64,000 nt of DNA from Kribbella sandramycini (lineage in GTDB: Bacteria; Actinomycetota; Actinomycetes; Propionibacteriales; Kribbellaceae): the NCBI RefSeq assembly GCF_013131805.1, contig NZ_JABJRC010000001.1:992001-1056000 (forward strand). Reading direction: 5' to 3'. The position numbers and the translations under genes are program-made. Below are positions 27,642 to 35,628 of the stretch, piece after piece (within the stretch, counting starts at the first letter, position 1; each line of letters opens with the position of its first letter). The notes under the pieces were generated by a model that ran no database searches, was not told the DNA's origin, and saw only the letters and a list, made by a program, of their open reading frames with translations.

Positions 27642-28898
27642 TTACCAGCTGTTGTTGGAGATCCCGGTACCGAGGACTACCTGGTCGTAGGTGTTGCCGT
27701 CGTTGTCGTCGGTGTAAACGACGGCAACCTCGGCGTACGCCGAGACGGCGACGGCCATCTGCTCCTGACGGCCGGCGGTGACGCTGCTCAACTGCTGAGC
27801 GGAGAGCCGGCCGGTGTCGGTGCCTGCGGGGGTGAACCCGCGGACCGAGACGTCGAGGTCGGCGGCTTGGGTGGTCCAGCCGACGACGGTCTGCAGGGCG
27901 TTGTCGATGCCGATCGACGGCGACTTGCCGCCGGCGGCGACCTGGACGTCGGCGAATCGGCCGGTGCCGTTGGCGTCGAAGGTGCGGGTCCAGGCGCCGG
28001 CGGTGCCGGTGTGGTCGGACTCCCAGGCCACAGCGAAGTCGCCGTTGAAGTTGGCGGCGACTGCGGCGTGCGTCTGCTGGCCATCTCCGTTGGAGTTGGC
28101 GATGCGCCGCGAGAGGTTCACTGCGCCGTTCGTACGCGCCAGCCGGACCAGACCGACGTTGTACGCCGCGTTGGCGTCACCGTCCTCGTCCCAGACCACG
28201 ACTGCGTCACCGGACGCCGAAACCGCGACATCCGGGTTGTGGTGCTGACCTGTGGTCTGCGAGGCGGTCACCTCCCACGCACGTGTGGTGGGCCCAGTGA
28301 ACCCAGCCGCCTTGACGGTGGCCGGCGTACCGGTCTGGATGTCTTCCCAGGTCGCAGTGAAAGCTACCGCCGCACCCGACGGCGACCCGTCCGGATCGAC
28401 AGCCACCCGCGGATTGATCTGCTGACCGTCTGAGCTGGTGTTCGCGTAGCCCGATGCGGTGACCGTACCTGCGGTGTTCAGAACGCGATACGGAATGTTG
28501 TAGTACCCATTGCCGTCCGGGTCGTCCTGCCAGACCACGACGGCGTTGCCGTTGTCGTCCAGCCCGACGTCCGGGTGCAGGTGGCGCCAGTTGGTCACTC
28601 CGGAACTGCCGCCGGCGGAGAGCTTCTTCTCGTAGACGGCGGTGCCGTTCCGGAACAACCGGATCCAGATGTCACTGTGCACCGGGTCGGTCGCGTTGTC
28701 CGTGTCCCGGTCGTCCTCCCAGACCACAGCGACGTACCCGGACCTGTTGGTCGCGACTGCGGGCGCGTCTTGGTCGCCGGTCGCCGTACTGTTGGCGGTC
28801 ACCCAGGTGGGCGTAGCGACGTGAGCGGACGCCGTCGGCGCCAGCAGCCCCAGGGCCGTCACGGCGGTCCCGACTACAGCCAGAGTCCTCTTCAGCAT
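27642..28898 (-). CDS. Secreted beta-propeller-like protein coupled to phoD
   Basis: ATG 28898 starts a signal peptide (MLKRTLAVVGTAVTALGLLA); the longer frame upstream lies inside phoD. The 418-residue protein is built from repeats of about 45-50 residues, each with a P-VAV...G-AVVVW-DD core and acidic DxDGN-like loops that may bind calcium, as in six- or seven-bladed propellers. The start is 2 bases after the phoD stop, so the pair is translationally coupled. It may help PhoD act on phosphate esters, which is inferred. No catalytic residues were recognised. Confidence 0.75.
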   Translation of the reverse strand: MLKRTLAVVGTAVTALGLLAPTASAHVATPTWVTANSTATGDQDAPAVATNRSGYVAVVWEDDRDTDNATDPVHSDIWIRLFRNGTAVYEKKLSAGGSSGVTNWRHLHPDVGLDDNGNAVVVWQDDPDGNGYYNIPYRVLNTAGTVTASGYANTSSDGQQINPRVAVDPDGSPSGAAVAFTATWEDIQTGTPATVKAAGFTGPTTRAWEVTASQTTGQHHNPDVAVSASGDAVVVWDEDGDANAAYNVGLVRLARTNGAVNLSRRIANSNGDGQQTHAAVAANFNGDFAVAWESDHTGTAGAWTRTFDANGTGRFADVQVAAGGKSPSIGIDNALQTVVGWTTQAADLDVSVRGFTPAGTDTGRLSAQQLSSVTAGRQEQMAVAVSAYAEVAVVYTDDNDGNTYDQVVLGTGISNNSW

Positions 28899-28900
28899 GA

Positions 28901-30439
28901 TCACACCGCCTGCAATCCGGGCTGACCGTCCTGGATGACGAACGACTTCGCAGTGGTCGCCGGAGCGCCATGCTCCGACACCTTCGCGACCGCACGGAAG
29001 TCGGCTCGTAGTTGTGTCGGGCTGATCGTCGTGCGGACGTACCCGCGCCGGTTGTTGAAGAACTTCAGCCACGGGTTGTTGCCGACGTCCGGGATCGCAG
29101 TCGCGCCATCGCCGTCCCCGCTGGAGGACACCGACGTGCAGACCAGCTCCGAGCCGATCGTGGCCGAGTTGGCGTTGTTGTAGTCCAGCTTCAGGTCGCT
29201 GGCCCAGGCGCGGTGCACATCCCCGGTGAGCACGACGGGGTTCCGCGTGCCGCGGTCGACCCAGCCCTGCTGGATGCGGGCCCGCGAAGCGCGGTAGCCG
29301 TCCCAGGAGTCCATGCTCGCGCCGCTGGCGTTGAAGCGCCGAGCGAAGAACACCTGCTGACCGATGATGTCCCAGGTCGCGGTCTTCTGGTTCAGACCGT
29401 TCAGCAGCCAGGTCTCCTGGGCGTTGCCCGGCAGACTGCGCGATGCGAGGTCGGCGTCCGAGCAGACCTTCCAGCCGTCACCACAGGCTTGGTCGTTGCG
29501 GTACTGCCGGGTGTCGAGCATGTGGAAGGACGCCAGGCTCCCCCACTGCAGCCGCCGGTAGAGCGGGATGCTGGCGCCGCTGTTCGCCTGAGCAGGCCGC
29601 AGCGGCATGTTCTCGTAGTAGGCCTGGTACGCCGCCGCCTGCCGGGCAGTCCACTGCGCAGCGGTCAACGACGGCGTGCTGTCGGCCCGTACGTTGCCCG
29701 CACGGTTGTTCTCCACCTCGTGGTCGTCCGGTACGACGATCCACGGCGCGGCCGCGTGCGCAGCCTGCAGATCCAGATCGCTCTTGTACTGCGCGTACCG
29801 GCGCCGGTAGTCCGCCAGCGAGACGATCTCGGTCGCACCGGCGTGCAACCGCGGCCGGCCGGTCGTTGCGCCGTACTCGTAAATGTAGTCACCCAGATGC
29901 AGGATCAGCCCCGGGTTGTCCTCGGCCATCCGTCGATAGGCCGTGTAGTAACCCTCTTCGTAGTGCGCGCACGAAGCGAACGACATCACCAGCTCGCGAC
30001 CCGGTGTGCCCGCGGCAGGCGCCGTCCGGGTCCGGCCGACCGGCGACAGGTGCCCCTGCGCGCGGAACCGGTAGTAGTAGTCGAAGTCCGGGCTCAAGCC
30101 GCCCGCGATCACATGGACAGAGTGCGCCTGGGCGGTCTTGGCAGTGACCGAACCAGATGCGACCAGAGTGCTGAACGTATCCGTCGTCGACACCTGCCAG
30201 TCGACGACGACGTCCGCGGCGGCCATCCCACCCAGCCCGTCGGCATTCAACGGCGAGGGCGCGAGCCGCGTCCACAGGACGACGCTGCTGGAGTCGGGAT
30301 CGCCCGAGGCGACCCCGAGCTGGAACGGGTACGGCGTCGCCGCAGTCGCGGCAATCACCGCCGAACGAACAGGAAGTGCGCTGACCCCAGCCGCGGCGAG
30401 ACCGCCGAGGACCAGAGTTCTGCGACTGATTGGGCTCAT
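28901..30439 (-). CDS. phoD: Secreted alkaline phosphatase D (PhoD family)
   Basis: The N-terminus SPISRRTLVLGGLAAAGVSA is a Tat signal with the twin Arg. The 512-residue product has the PhoD N-terminal domain (FQLGVASGDPDSSSVVLWTRL) and the metallophosphatase motifs MSFASCAHYEEGY, LILHLGDYIYEYG and VVPDDHEVENN, binding Fe/Ca in known members. It cleaves phosphomonoesters or diesters outside the cell. GAAGGTGAG precedes the ATG. GGTCA repeats upstream (about 30545) are spaced by 9, not the 11 of a PHO box, so PhoP control is not shown. Confidence 0.93.
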   Translation of the reverse strand: MSPISRRTLVLGGLAAAGVSALPVRSAVIAATAATPYPFQLGVASGDPDSSSVVLWTRLAPSPLNADGLGGMAAADVVVDWQVSTTDTFSTLVASGSVTAKTAQAHSVHVIAGGLSPDFDYYYRFRAQGHLSPVGRTRTAPAAGTPGRELVMSFASCAHYEEGYYTAYRRMAEDNPGLILHLGDYIYEYGATTGRPRLHAGATEIVSLADYRRRYAQYKSDLDLQAAHAAAPWIVVPDDHEVENNRAGNVRADSTPSLTAAQWTARQAAAYQAYYENMPLRPAQANSGASIPLYRRLQWGSLASFHMLDTRQYRNDQACGDGWKVCSDADLASRSLPGNAQETWLLNGLNQKTATWDIIGQQVFFARRFNASGASMDSWDGYRASRARIQQGWVDRGTRNPVVLTGDVHRAWASDLKLDYNNANSATIGSELVCTSVSSSGDGDGATAIPDVGNNPWLKFFNNRRGYVRTTISPTQLRADFRAVAKVSEHGAPATTAKSFVIQDGQPGLQAV

Positions 30440-30577
30440 GACGTCTCACCTTCACGGGTACTCAGGGCGGCGGTCTCCCGGACGGATGACGTGGACGCTG
30501 ACATCCGGAAAACCTTGAGCGTTCGTGGTGCGCTGACCATCTTGACCGAAGAACGGTAACTTTCCTACCTCTTTGGT

Positions 30578-30955
30578 CTAGTTGATTCTGGTCAGAATCA
30601 GCAGGGTGACGGCAGGTATGCCCTCCAGTAGCGAGTTCAGCCACAGCCGCCGCTCAGACACTACGAGAACGACGGCCAGGAAGGTGTGCTGCGCCGCTGT
30701 GAAAACAATCAATGCCTCGCCGGCGGACGGATGCCCGTTGTTCAGTAGGACAACGCCGGCCACGAGTGCTAAAGCTGTTGTCAGGTTGTAGAAACCGACG
30801 TTGATCGTCCACAGCCGGATGGCGTCGAAGTCACCCGGCTTGGTCAGGAACAACGGGTGCAGCAGCGGTCGGCGGTACAGGAACGACTCCATCACCCAGA
30901 CCATCACCAGCATCGCCGCGATCGCCACGGCGAGCACCTGCGCCGCCGTGCTCAT
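30578..30955 (-). CDS. DUF1304 membrane protein
   Basis: The 125-residue product has four hydrophobic helices and motifs typical of DUF1304 proteins (MESFLYRRP near the start, NVGFYNL in the middle, AAQHTF before the last helix). Its ATG overlaps the stop of the upstream cupin gene (ATGA), so they are coupled. The function of the family is unknown. A gap of 138 bases follows before phoD; I see no clear promoter or terminator there beyond the ribosome site of phoD. Confidence 0.82.
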   Translation of the reverse strand: MSTAAQVLAVAIAAMLVMVWVMESFLYRRPLLHPLFLTKPGDFDAIRLWTINVGFYNLTTALALVAGVVLLNNGHPSAGEALIVFTAAQHTFLAVVLVVSERRLWLNSLLEGIPAVTLLILTRIN

Positions 30956-31380
30956 GACTGGACCAACTGGACGCCGTGGCGGCCGGCGATCGCCGCCAGA
31001 GCGGCGTGGTCGGTGGGGTCGGCGGTAGTGAGGTCGGCGAAGAACGCGCCCATCCTGCCGGTGCGGCTGAAGGTGAGGAACTTGGCGGACGGCGTCAGCA
31101 CCGAGAAGGTGTTGACCGTGCCGGCCGGGATGCTGATCGACGACCCCGGCCCGAGGTCGTAGCCGTGGTCGCCGGCCTGGACGAGGATGCGGCCGTGCAG
31201 CACATAGAAGGCCTTGCTCCACGACTCGATGTGCGGCGGTCCGGCCGGGCCGCGCGGCGCGTCGATCTCGAAGAGCTCGTACTCCGCGCCGGTGTGCTCG
31301 GCGGCGATCTTGACGGTCACGGTCGCGTCCGGCGCGACGTACTCCTGCCCGGTGCCTGCTGAACTCGGATGAATACTCAT
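30952..31380 (-). CDS. Cupin-domain protein
   Basis: The 142-residue protein has the cupin core: PPHIESWSKAFYVLHGRI (motif 1, with one His where two are common) and a second motif in GSSISIPAGTVNTFSV. It probably binds a small molecule or metal; no reaction can be named. ATG 31380 follows TACCGT (minus strand, 31388-31393) by 7 bases, implying a leaderless mRNA. It is divergent from a LuxR regulator and coupled to DUF1304, so the three may form one regulated unit. Confidence 0.85.
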   Translation of the reverse strand: MSIHPSSAGTGQEYVAPDATVTVKIAAEHTGAEYELFEIDAPRGPAGPPHIESWSKAFYVLHGRILVQAGDHGYDLGPGSSISIPAGTVNTFSVLTPSAKFLTFSRTGRMGAFFADLTTADPTDHAALAAIAGRHGVQLVQS

Positions 31381-31501
31381 AGCGGCGACGGTAGGCAGCG
31401 CGGCCGGGCCGGACCATCCCGGCCGCGAAGGCTCCGGACGCCGCCGGAATCCCCACAATTCAGGGATATGCCGCGCCCGGACGGCGGCGCATACTGAGCG
31501 C
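31381..31501. promoter_or_regulatory. Divergent cupin / luxR promoter region
   Basis: Minus-strand TACCGT (31388-31393) lies 7 bases before the cupin ATG and plus-strand CATACT (31490-31495) lies 6 bases before the LuxR ATG. Both fit leaderless starts. No clear operator dyad was seen between them. Confidence 0.45.
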
Positions 31502-32551
31502 ATGTGGGAGGGGCGGGCGCAGGCCGCGCGCCGGGAGATCGCGGCCTTGGCGACGTCGGGGCTCGGCGTCGAGGCACTGCACGCCGCCGCGATCGAGGTG
31601 GTCGGCGACGTAGTCGGCAACGAGCTGACCTGCTGGGCCGCCCTCGATCCGGGCACCTTGGTGATCAGCTCGATGACCGGCGGGAGAGACCGGATCCCCG
31701 CCGAGTACGAGCCGCGGCTGGCCGAGACGGAGTACGCCGGCGACGTCCCGAACTCGTTCGCGGACCTGGCCCGCCGGGCCCAGCCGGTCGCCCGGCTGTC
31801 CGACCTGCCGTATCGCGAGGTCGTCGGGCACCGCCGGCTGAACGAGGTCTGGCGGCCACTCGGGATCGACCACGAGGTGCGGACGATGTTCATGGTCGAC
31901 GGCGACTGCTGGGGCGCCGCGGGTTTCGTCCGCTCCGGCGCGGACTTCAGCGATCGCGAGCTCGACTTCCTGACCGCGGTCGCCCCGGCGATCGGCGCGG
32001 CGACCCGAGTCGCGGTCCGCACCGACGCCCACGGCTACCGCGGCGGCGCAGGTCCGTCGATCGTCGTCACCGGCCCGGACGGCGAGCCGCGCGCAGTCAC
32101 CGCGGCCGCCCGCTCCTGGCAGGACGAGCTCGATCTGATCGCGCCCGGCCGGTTCGGCGTCCTCTTGCGGGCGGTCGTCACGGGTACGCGGGCCACCAGG
32201 AGCGGGACGTTCCAGGCGCGGGTGCAGGCCGCGTCGGGCGGGTGGGTGTTGTTACAGGGCAGCCGGTTGATCGGCGACGACGACTCCGAGGTGGTCGTCA
32301 CGATCGAGCCGGCCTCCGGCCGCCATCTGGTCGGCATGCTGCTCGCGGCGTACGGGCTGACCGCGCGTGAGCGCGAGATCTGCCTGGAGGTGATCTCCGG
32401 GCGGACGACGGCCGAGATCGCCGACCGGCTGACGATCTCGCCGCACACGATCCAGGACCACCTGAAGGCGGCGTTCACGAAGGTCGGCGTCCGCAGTCGC
32501 GGCGAGCTGGTCGCCACGCTGCGGCCCGACGATCTGACTACGGGTTGTTGA
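31502..32551 (+). CDS. LuxR-family transcriptional regulator with GAF-like sensor
   Basis: The 349-residue protein has an N-terminal GAF-like region (residues about 20-165, with TCWAALDPGTL and MFMVDGDCWGAAGF) and a C-terminal LuxR helix-turn-helix: YGLTAREREICLEVISGR...IADRLTISPHTIQDHLK. It is a cytoplasmic regulator with an unknown signal. It is divergent from the cupin-DUF1304 pair, its most likely target. Its last 14 bases overlap the 3' end of the convergent GH6 gene. Confidence 0.92.
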   Translation: MWEGRAQAARREIAALATSGLGVEALHAAAIEVVGDVVGNELTCWAALDPGTLVISSMTGGRDRIPAEYEPRLAETEYAGDVPNSFADLARRAQPVARLSDLPYREVVGHRRLNEVWRPLGIDHEVRTMFMVDGDCWGAAGFVRSGADFSDRELDFLTAVAPAIGAATRVAVRTDAHGYRGGAGPSIVVTGPDGEPRAVTAAARSWQDELDLIAPGRFGVLLRAVVTGTRATRSGTFQARVQAASGGWVLLQGSRLIGDDDSEVVVTIEPASGRHLVGMLLAAYGLTAREREICLEVISGRTTAEIADRLTISPHTIQDHLKAAFTKVGVRSRGELVATLRPDDLTTGC

Positions 32552-33941
32552 TGAGTTTGAGGGCGAGGTCCGGGTCGAAGTGGCCGGCTTCGGTGGTCGA
32601 GTCGCCGCAGCTGCCGTCGGAGTCGCCGGGGACCTTGATCCAGAGCAGCATTTCGGCGCCGCCGCCGGGTTGGGCGGTGGCGCCGAGTTTGCGGCCGGTG
32701 GGGTTGCACCAGGTGGTGGAGGCGCCGTTGCCGTTGCGGCTGGTGTCGACGATGAAGGGTTTGCCCAGGCGGCCGGCGAGGTCGTTGGCGAAGGCAACGG
32801 TTTCGGCGGTGCCGTAGTAGTTGGAGACGTTGGTCGCGAGGCCGTGGGCGTTCGCGACGCCGATGCTGTTCAGGCGGGCCGCCAGCTCGGGGACGCCGAT
32901 CTCCTCGGCCCAGCCCTTGTTGGTGGCGTCGGCGTACGTCCAGGTGTTCGGCGCGAAGTCCTTCAGGGTCTGGAGGGCGTAGGCGAGCATGCGAACGCGG
33001 GCCTCCTTGTCCTTGGTCTCCTTGATGCAGTGGAAGTCGCCGATCGAGTCCGGCTCCAGGACGACGAGCGCGGGGCGGATGCCGATCGCGGCGGCGAACG
33101 TCTGGATCCACTCCTTGTACGCCTCCTCACCGGCCGCGCCGCCGCTGGAGTGACCGCCGCAGGCATCCCGGCCCGGGAGGTTGTAGGCGACCAGGACCGG
33201 CAGCTTGTCGGCGGCGTCCGCGGCACCGGCGTACAGGTTGATGTCGTCGGCGAGGTTGGTGTTCCAGCCGCCGAACCAGCGGGCCATCGGTTTGCCGGCG
33301 AGCGCGTTGTTGATCGTGGTCGCCTTCGGCCCCGGGTTGTTGCCGACCCACTGTTTCGGGTTGGACTGCGGGTCGACGTAGAAACCGCTGGTCAGCGCGA
33401 CCGGGTTGCCGGCCGGCGTGCCGTGCAGGTCGAGCAGCGAGACGTTGTCGAGCCAGAGCGTGTAGCCGCCACCGGCGAGACCGCCGAGCTGGATGGTGAA
33501 CTCGGCTTGGGTTGTCTCCAGCGAGCTGGTGAACGCGAAGGCGAAGCGCTGTTTCTTCGTGCCGACCGCGAAGGCCTTGTTCAGCGGGGCGGTGTAGGGC
33601 GCGGTGTTGAGTTGCACGGTCGTCTGCAGGGTGCGCGGCGCGGAGACGCGAGCGTCGAAGGACAGCAAGTAGCGATGGTTCTGCTTGATCGGGAAGGCCG
33701 GCGCTTTCTGACCGATCATCGCGTCCCATTTGTTCGCGGTGCCACCGGGGACGACGGCTTTGAGCTGCCCGGCGTCCACGCTGATCGGGGTGTTGCCGGT
33801 GCCCCACCAGTTGGCCGTGCTGGTGGCGAAGCCGCCGTTGACGATCAGCTCGGTCGCCGCGCCGGCCGCGGGAGCGCTGCCAGGAACGACGACACCAAGG
33901 GCAAGTGCGACGGCGATCAGGCCGCGCGGAATCCAGCGCAT
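32538..33941 (-). CDS. Secreted GH6 cellulase with N-terminal carbohydrate-binding module
   Basis: The 467-residue product has a signal peptide ending near AAGAA, a CBM4/9-like jellyroll (about 30-165, LIVNGGFATST...WLDNVSLLD), and a GH6 catalytic domain (about 185-467) with VAYNLPGRDACGGHSSGGA, VLEPDSI, TTWCNPTGRKLG and WIKVPGDSDG. GH6 enzymes cleave beta-1,4-glucan with inversion, using Asp acid/base residues. GAAGGA precedes the ATG, and a CebR-type operator lies 30 bases upstream, so cellobiose or a related sugar likely induces it. Confidence 0.95.
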   Translation of the reverse strand: MRWIPRGLIAVALALGVVVPGSAPAAGAATELIVNGGFATSTANWWGTGNTPISVDAGQLKAVVPGGTANKWDAMIGQKAPAFPIKQNHRYLLSFDARVSAPRTLQTTVQLNTAPYTAPLNKAFAVGTKKQRFAFAFTSSLETTQAEFTIQLGGLAGGGYTLWLDNVSLLDLHGTPAGNPVALTSGFYVDPQSNPKQWVGNNPGPKATTINNALAGKPMARWFGGWNTNLADDINLYAGAADAADKLPVLVAYNLPGRDACGGHSSGGAAGEEAYKEWIQTFAAAIGIRPALVVLEPDSIGDFHCIKETKDKEARVRMLAYALQTLKDFAPNTWTYADATNKGWAEEIGVPELAARLNSIGVANAHGLATNVSNYYGTAETVAFANDLAGRLGKPFIVDTSRNGNGASTTWCNPTGRKLGATAQPGGGAEMLLWIKVPGDSDGSCGDSTTEAGHFDPDLALKLINNP

Positions 33942-33970
33942 ATGCAGTCCTTCGGGGCGGAAGACGGGAC

Positions 33971-33984
33971 CGGGAGCGCTCCCA
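33971..33984. promoter_or_regulatory. CebR-type operator upstream of the GH6 cellulase
   Basis: CGGGAGCGCTCCCA matches the 14-bp CebR palindrome TGGGAGCGCTCCCA at 13 of 14 positions and contains the perfect core GGGAGCGCTCCC. CebR is the LacI-type cellulose-utilisation repressor known from Streptomyces. It lies 29 bases upstream of the GH6 ATG, where it could block transcription. Confidence 0.85.
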
Positions 33985-34024
33985 ATCTTGCTCGTCGCAC
34001 TCCCCGGTTGTCACTAGTTTTCAG

Positions 34025-35545
34025 TCACCGAATCAGCCCCGCCACCGACTTTCCCGCCGGCAACGGGTCGAACGGCTTGCGATCCTGCTGACAGGTCGAG
34101 CCGTCGGACGGCGCCTGCAGCGTGCTCAGGTACGTCGTGAGCAGCCGGTCCGCGCACTTGCTCGCGCCGAGACTGGTCGCGTGGCCCCAGCCCTCGATGG
34201 TGACCATCCGGGCATCGGGCCACAGGTTCGCGAACGGGCGCGTCGCCTCGTACGGCGTCCCCGGATCATGCCGGGTCCCGAAGATCAGCACCGGTCGGCG
34301 GACCTGGTTCGGCCAGGGCGCGAAGTAGGCATCCTGATCCTTCAGCCCGAGGAACTCGCAGTGAATGCCGATCCAGGCGCGGAACCGGCCGAAGTGCGGA
34401 GCACGCCCGTCCGCCGCATCGGCGTACGCCGGGTAGGACAGCGGCCGGCCGGTGTTGCGCGTCTCGATACAGGGCTGGAGCGCGTTACCGATCGAGGGAT
34501 AGTCCTCCTTCCGCACGGCTTTCGCGGACGTCGCGGATGTCGCGAGCTCGGCCAGCTGCTGAGCCAGCGCGGGGTAGGTGGTCGACGAGTAGAAGGAGCC
34601 GAACATGTACCCGACCGTCGTCGGGTAGTCGAAGTGGCCGATCGGCTTGGTCTTCAGGCGTTCGAGCAGGTTCTCGACGACGGTCCGCGGGTCGCCGAGC
34701 GCGTTCAGCGGGCAGGCGGCGGCTGCTTTCTTGCACTCCAGCAGGAACTGTTGATAGCTGTCCGACGCAGCCTCGCCCTGCCGATACCGCGCCCCGACCG
34801 GCAGCCGCTCGCCGTTCGAGCCGGTGTACCGCTCAGGCACCAGCGTGCCGTCCATCACGAGCGCTCGGACGTTGTTCGGGAACAGCTTGGCGTACGTCGC
34901 CGCCAGGAACGTGCCGTACGAATAGCCGAGATAGCTCAGCTTCGCGTCGCCGACCGCTCGCCGGAGCAGATCCAGATCCCGAGCGACGTTCGCGGTCGAC
35001 ATGTGCCGCAGCCGATCCGGCGACGTCCGGCGGCAACTGGCCGCCAGCTTCGCGGCGTCCGCAATGTACCCGCGCTCCTCGGCCGCGGTCACCGGGAAGT
35101 CCTTCAGCTTCGCCAGCACGACCGCCTCTTCGGCCGCGGTCGGGTAACAGGTGGCCGGGTCCGACAGGCCGACCCCGCGCGGGTCGAACCCGACGATGTC
35201 GAACCGCGCCCGCAGCTGCGGCGAGTAGGACGAGGCGATCTGCTGGACGAACGGCACTCCGGGCGCACCCGGGCCTCCTGGGTTGATGAAGAGCGAGCCG
35301 ACCCGCTGCGCCGGATCAGCGGCCGGCAAGCGGGTCAGCGCGATCGTGGTCGTCGGACCGTTCGGGCGGTCGTAGTCGGTCGGCACCTCGACCGACGCAC
35401 ACTGGAACGGCGCCAGCTCCGGCGCCGCTCCACAACTCCCCCAGTTGATCCGCGGTACGTCGTACGGCGCCTTGGCGGCCGCGGTGACCGGTGTGACCAG
35501 CGCGAGCGCGGTCGCGACGGCGGTCAGACTTCGAACGATTCTCAT
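34025..35545 (-). CDS. Secreted alpha/beta hydrolase, TAP-type peptidase (copy 1)
   Basis: I start at ATG 35545, 8 bases after TACCGT; GTG 35551 is the longer choice. The 506-residue product has a signal peptide (RIVRSLTAVATALALVTPVT), oxyanion-region FINPGGPGAPG, nucleophile elbow GYSYG, an Asp in FGTRHDPGTPYE and His in EGWGHATS, then a TAP-like C-terminal domain. Related Streptomyces enzymes release short peptides from N-termini. It is a tandem paralog of the next gene and shares its promoter pattern. Catalytic residues all look intact. Confidence 0.9.
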   Translation of the reverse strand: MRIVRSLTAVATALALVTPVTAAAKAPYDVPRINWGSCGAAPELAPFQCASVEVPTDYDRPNGPTTTIALTRLPAADPAQRVGSLFINPGGPGAPGVPFVQQIASSYSPQLRARFDIVGFDPRGVGLSDPATCYPTAAEEAVVLAKLKDFPVTAAEERGYIADAAKLAASCRRTSPDRLRHMSTANVARDLDLLRRAVGDAKLSYLGYSYGTFLAATYAKLFPNNVRALVMDGTLVPERYTGSNGERLPVGARYRQGEAASDSYQQFLLECKKAAAACPLNALGDPRTVVENLLERLKTKPIGHFDYPTTVGYMFGSFYSSTTYPALAQQLAELATSATSAKAVRKEDYPSIGNALQPCIETRNTGRPLSYPAYADAADGRAPHFGRFRAWIGIHCEFLGLKDQDAYFAPWPNQVRRPVLIFGTRHDPGTPYEATRPFANLWPDARMVTIEGWGHATSLGASKCADRLLTTYLSTLQAPSDGSTCQQDRKPFDPLPAGKSVAGLIR

Positions 35546-35587
35546 GGCCACCGACGGTAGGGATTCGGGCCCCCGCGGCGCTTCGGC

Positions 35588-35624
35588 CGCGAGAGGGAAG
35601 CCGGTGACCGGCCTCCCTCTCGCG
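35588..35624 (-). terminator. Terminator hairpin after TAP-type peptidase copy 2
   Basis: The arms 35588-35604 and 35608-35624 pair over 17 positions with one A/C mismatch and a 3-base loop (TGA). The hairpin sits 4 bases after the minus-strand stop at 35629. Confidence 0.8.
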
Positions 35625-35628
35625 AGGG

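Noticed and set aside
29012..30559. A 515-codon plus-strand frame over phoD
   Set aside because: It mirrors the coding frame of phoD, which has a Tat signal and intact metal motifs; the antisense product is Arg/Val-rich filler.
30520..30560. PHO box upstream of phoD
   Set aside because: Two GGTCA elements are 9 bases apart instead of the 11-bp period of PhoP sites, and the flanks do not match.
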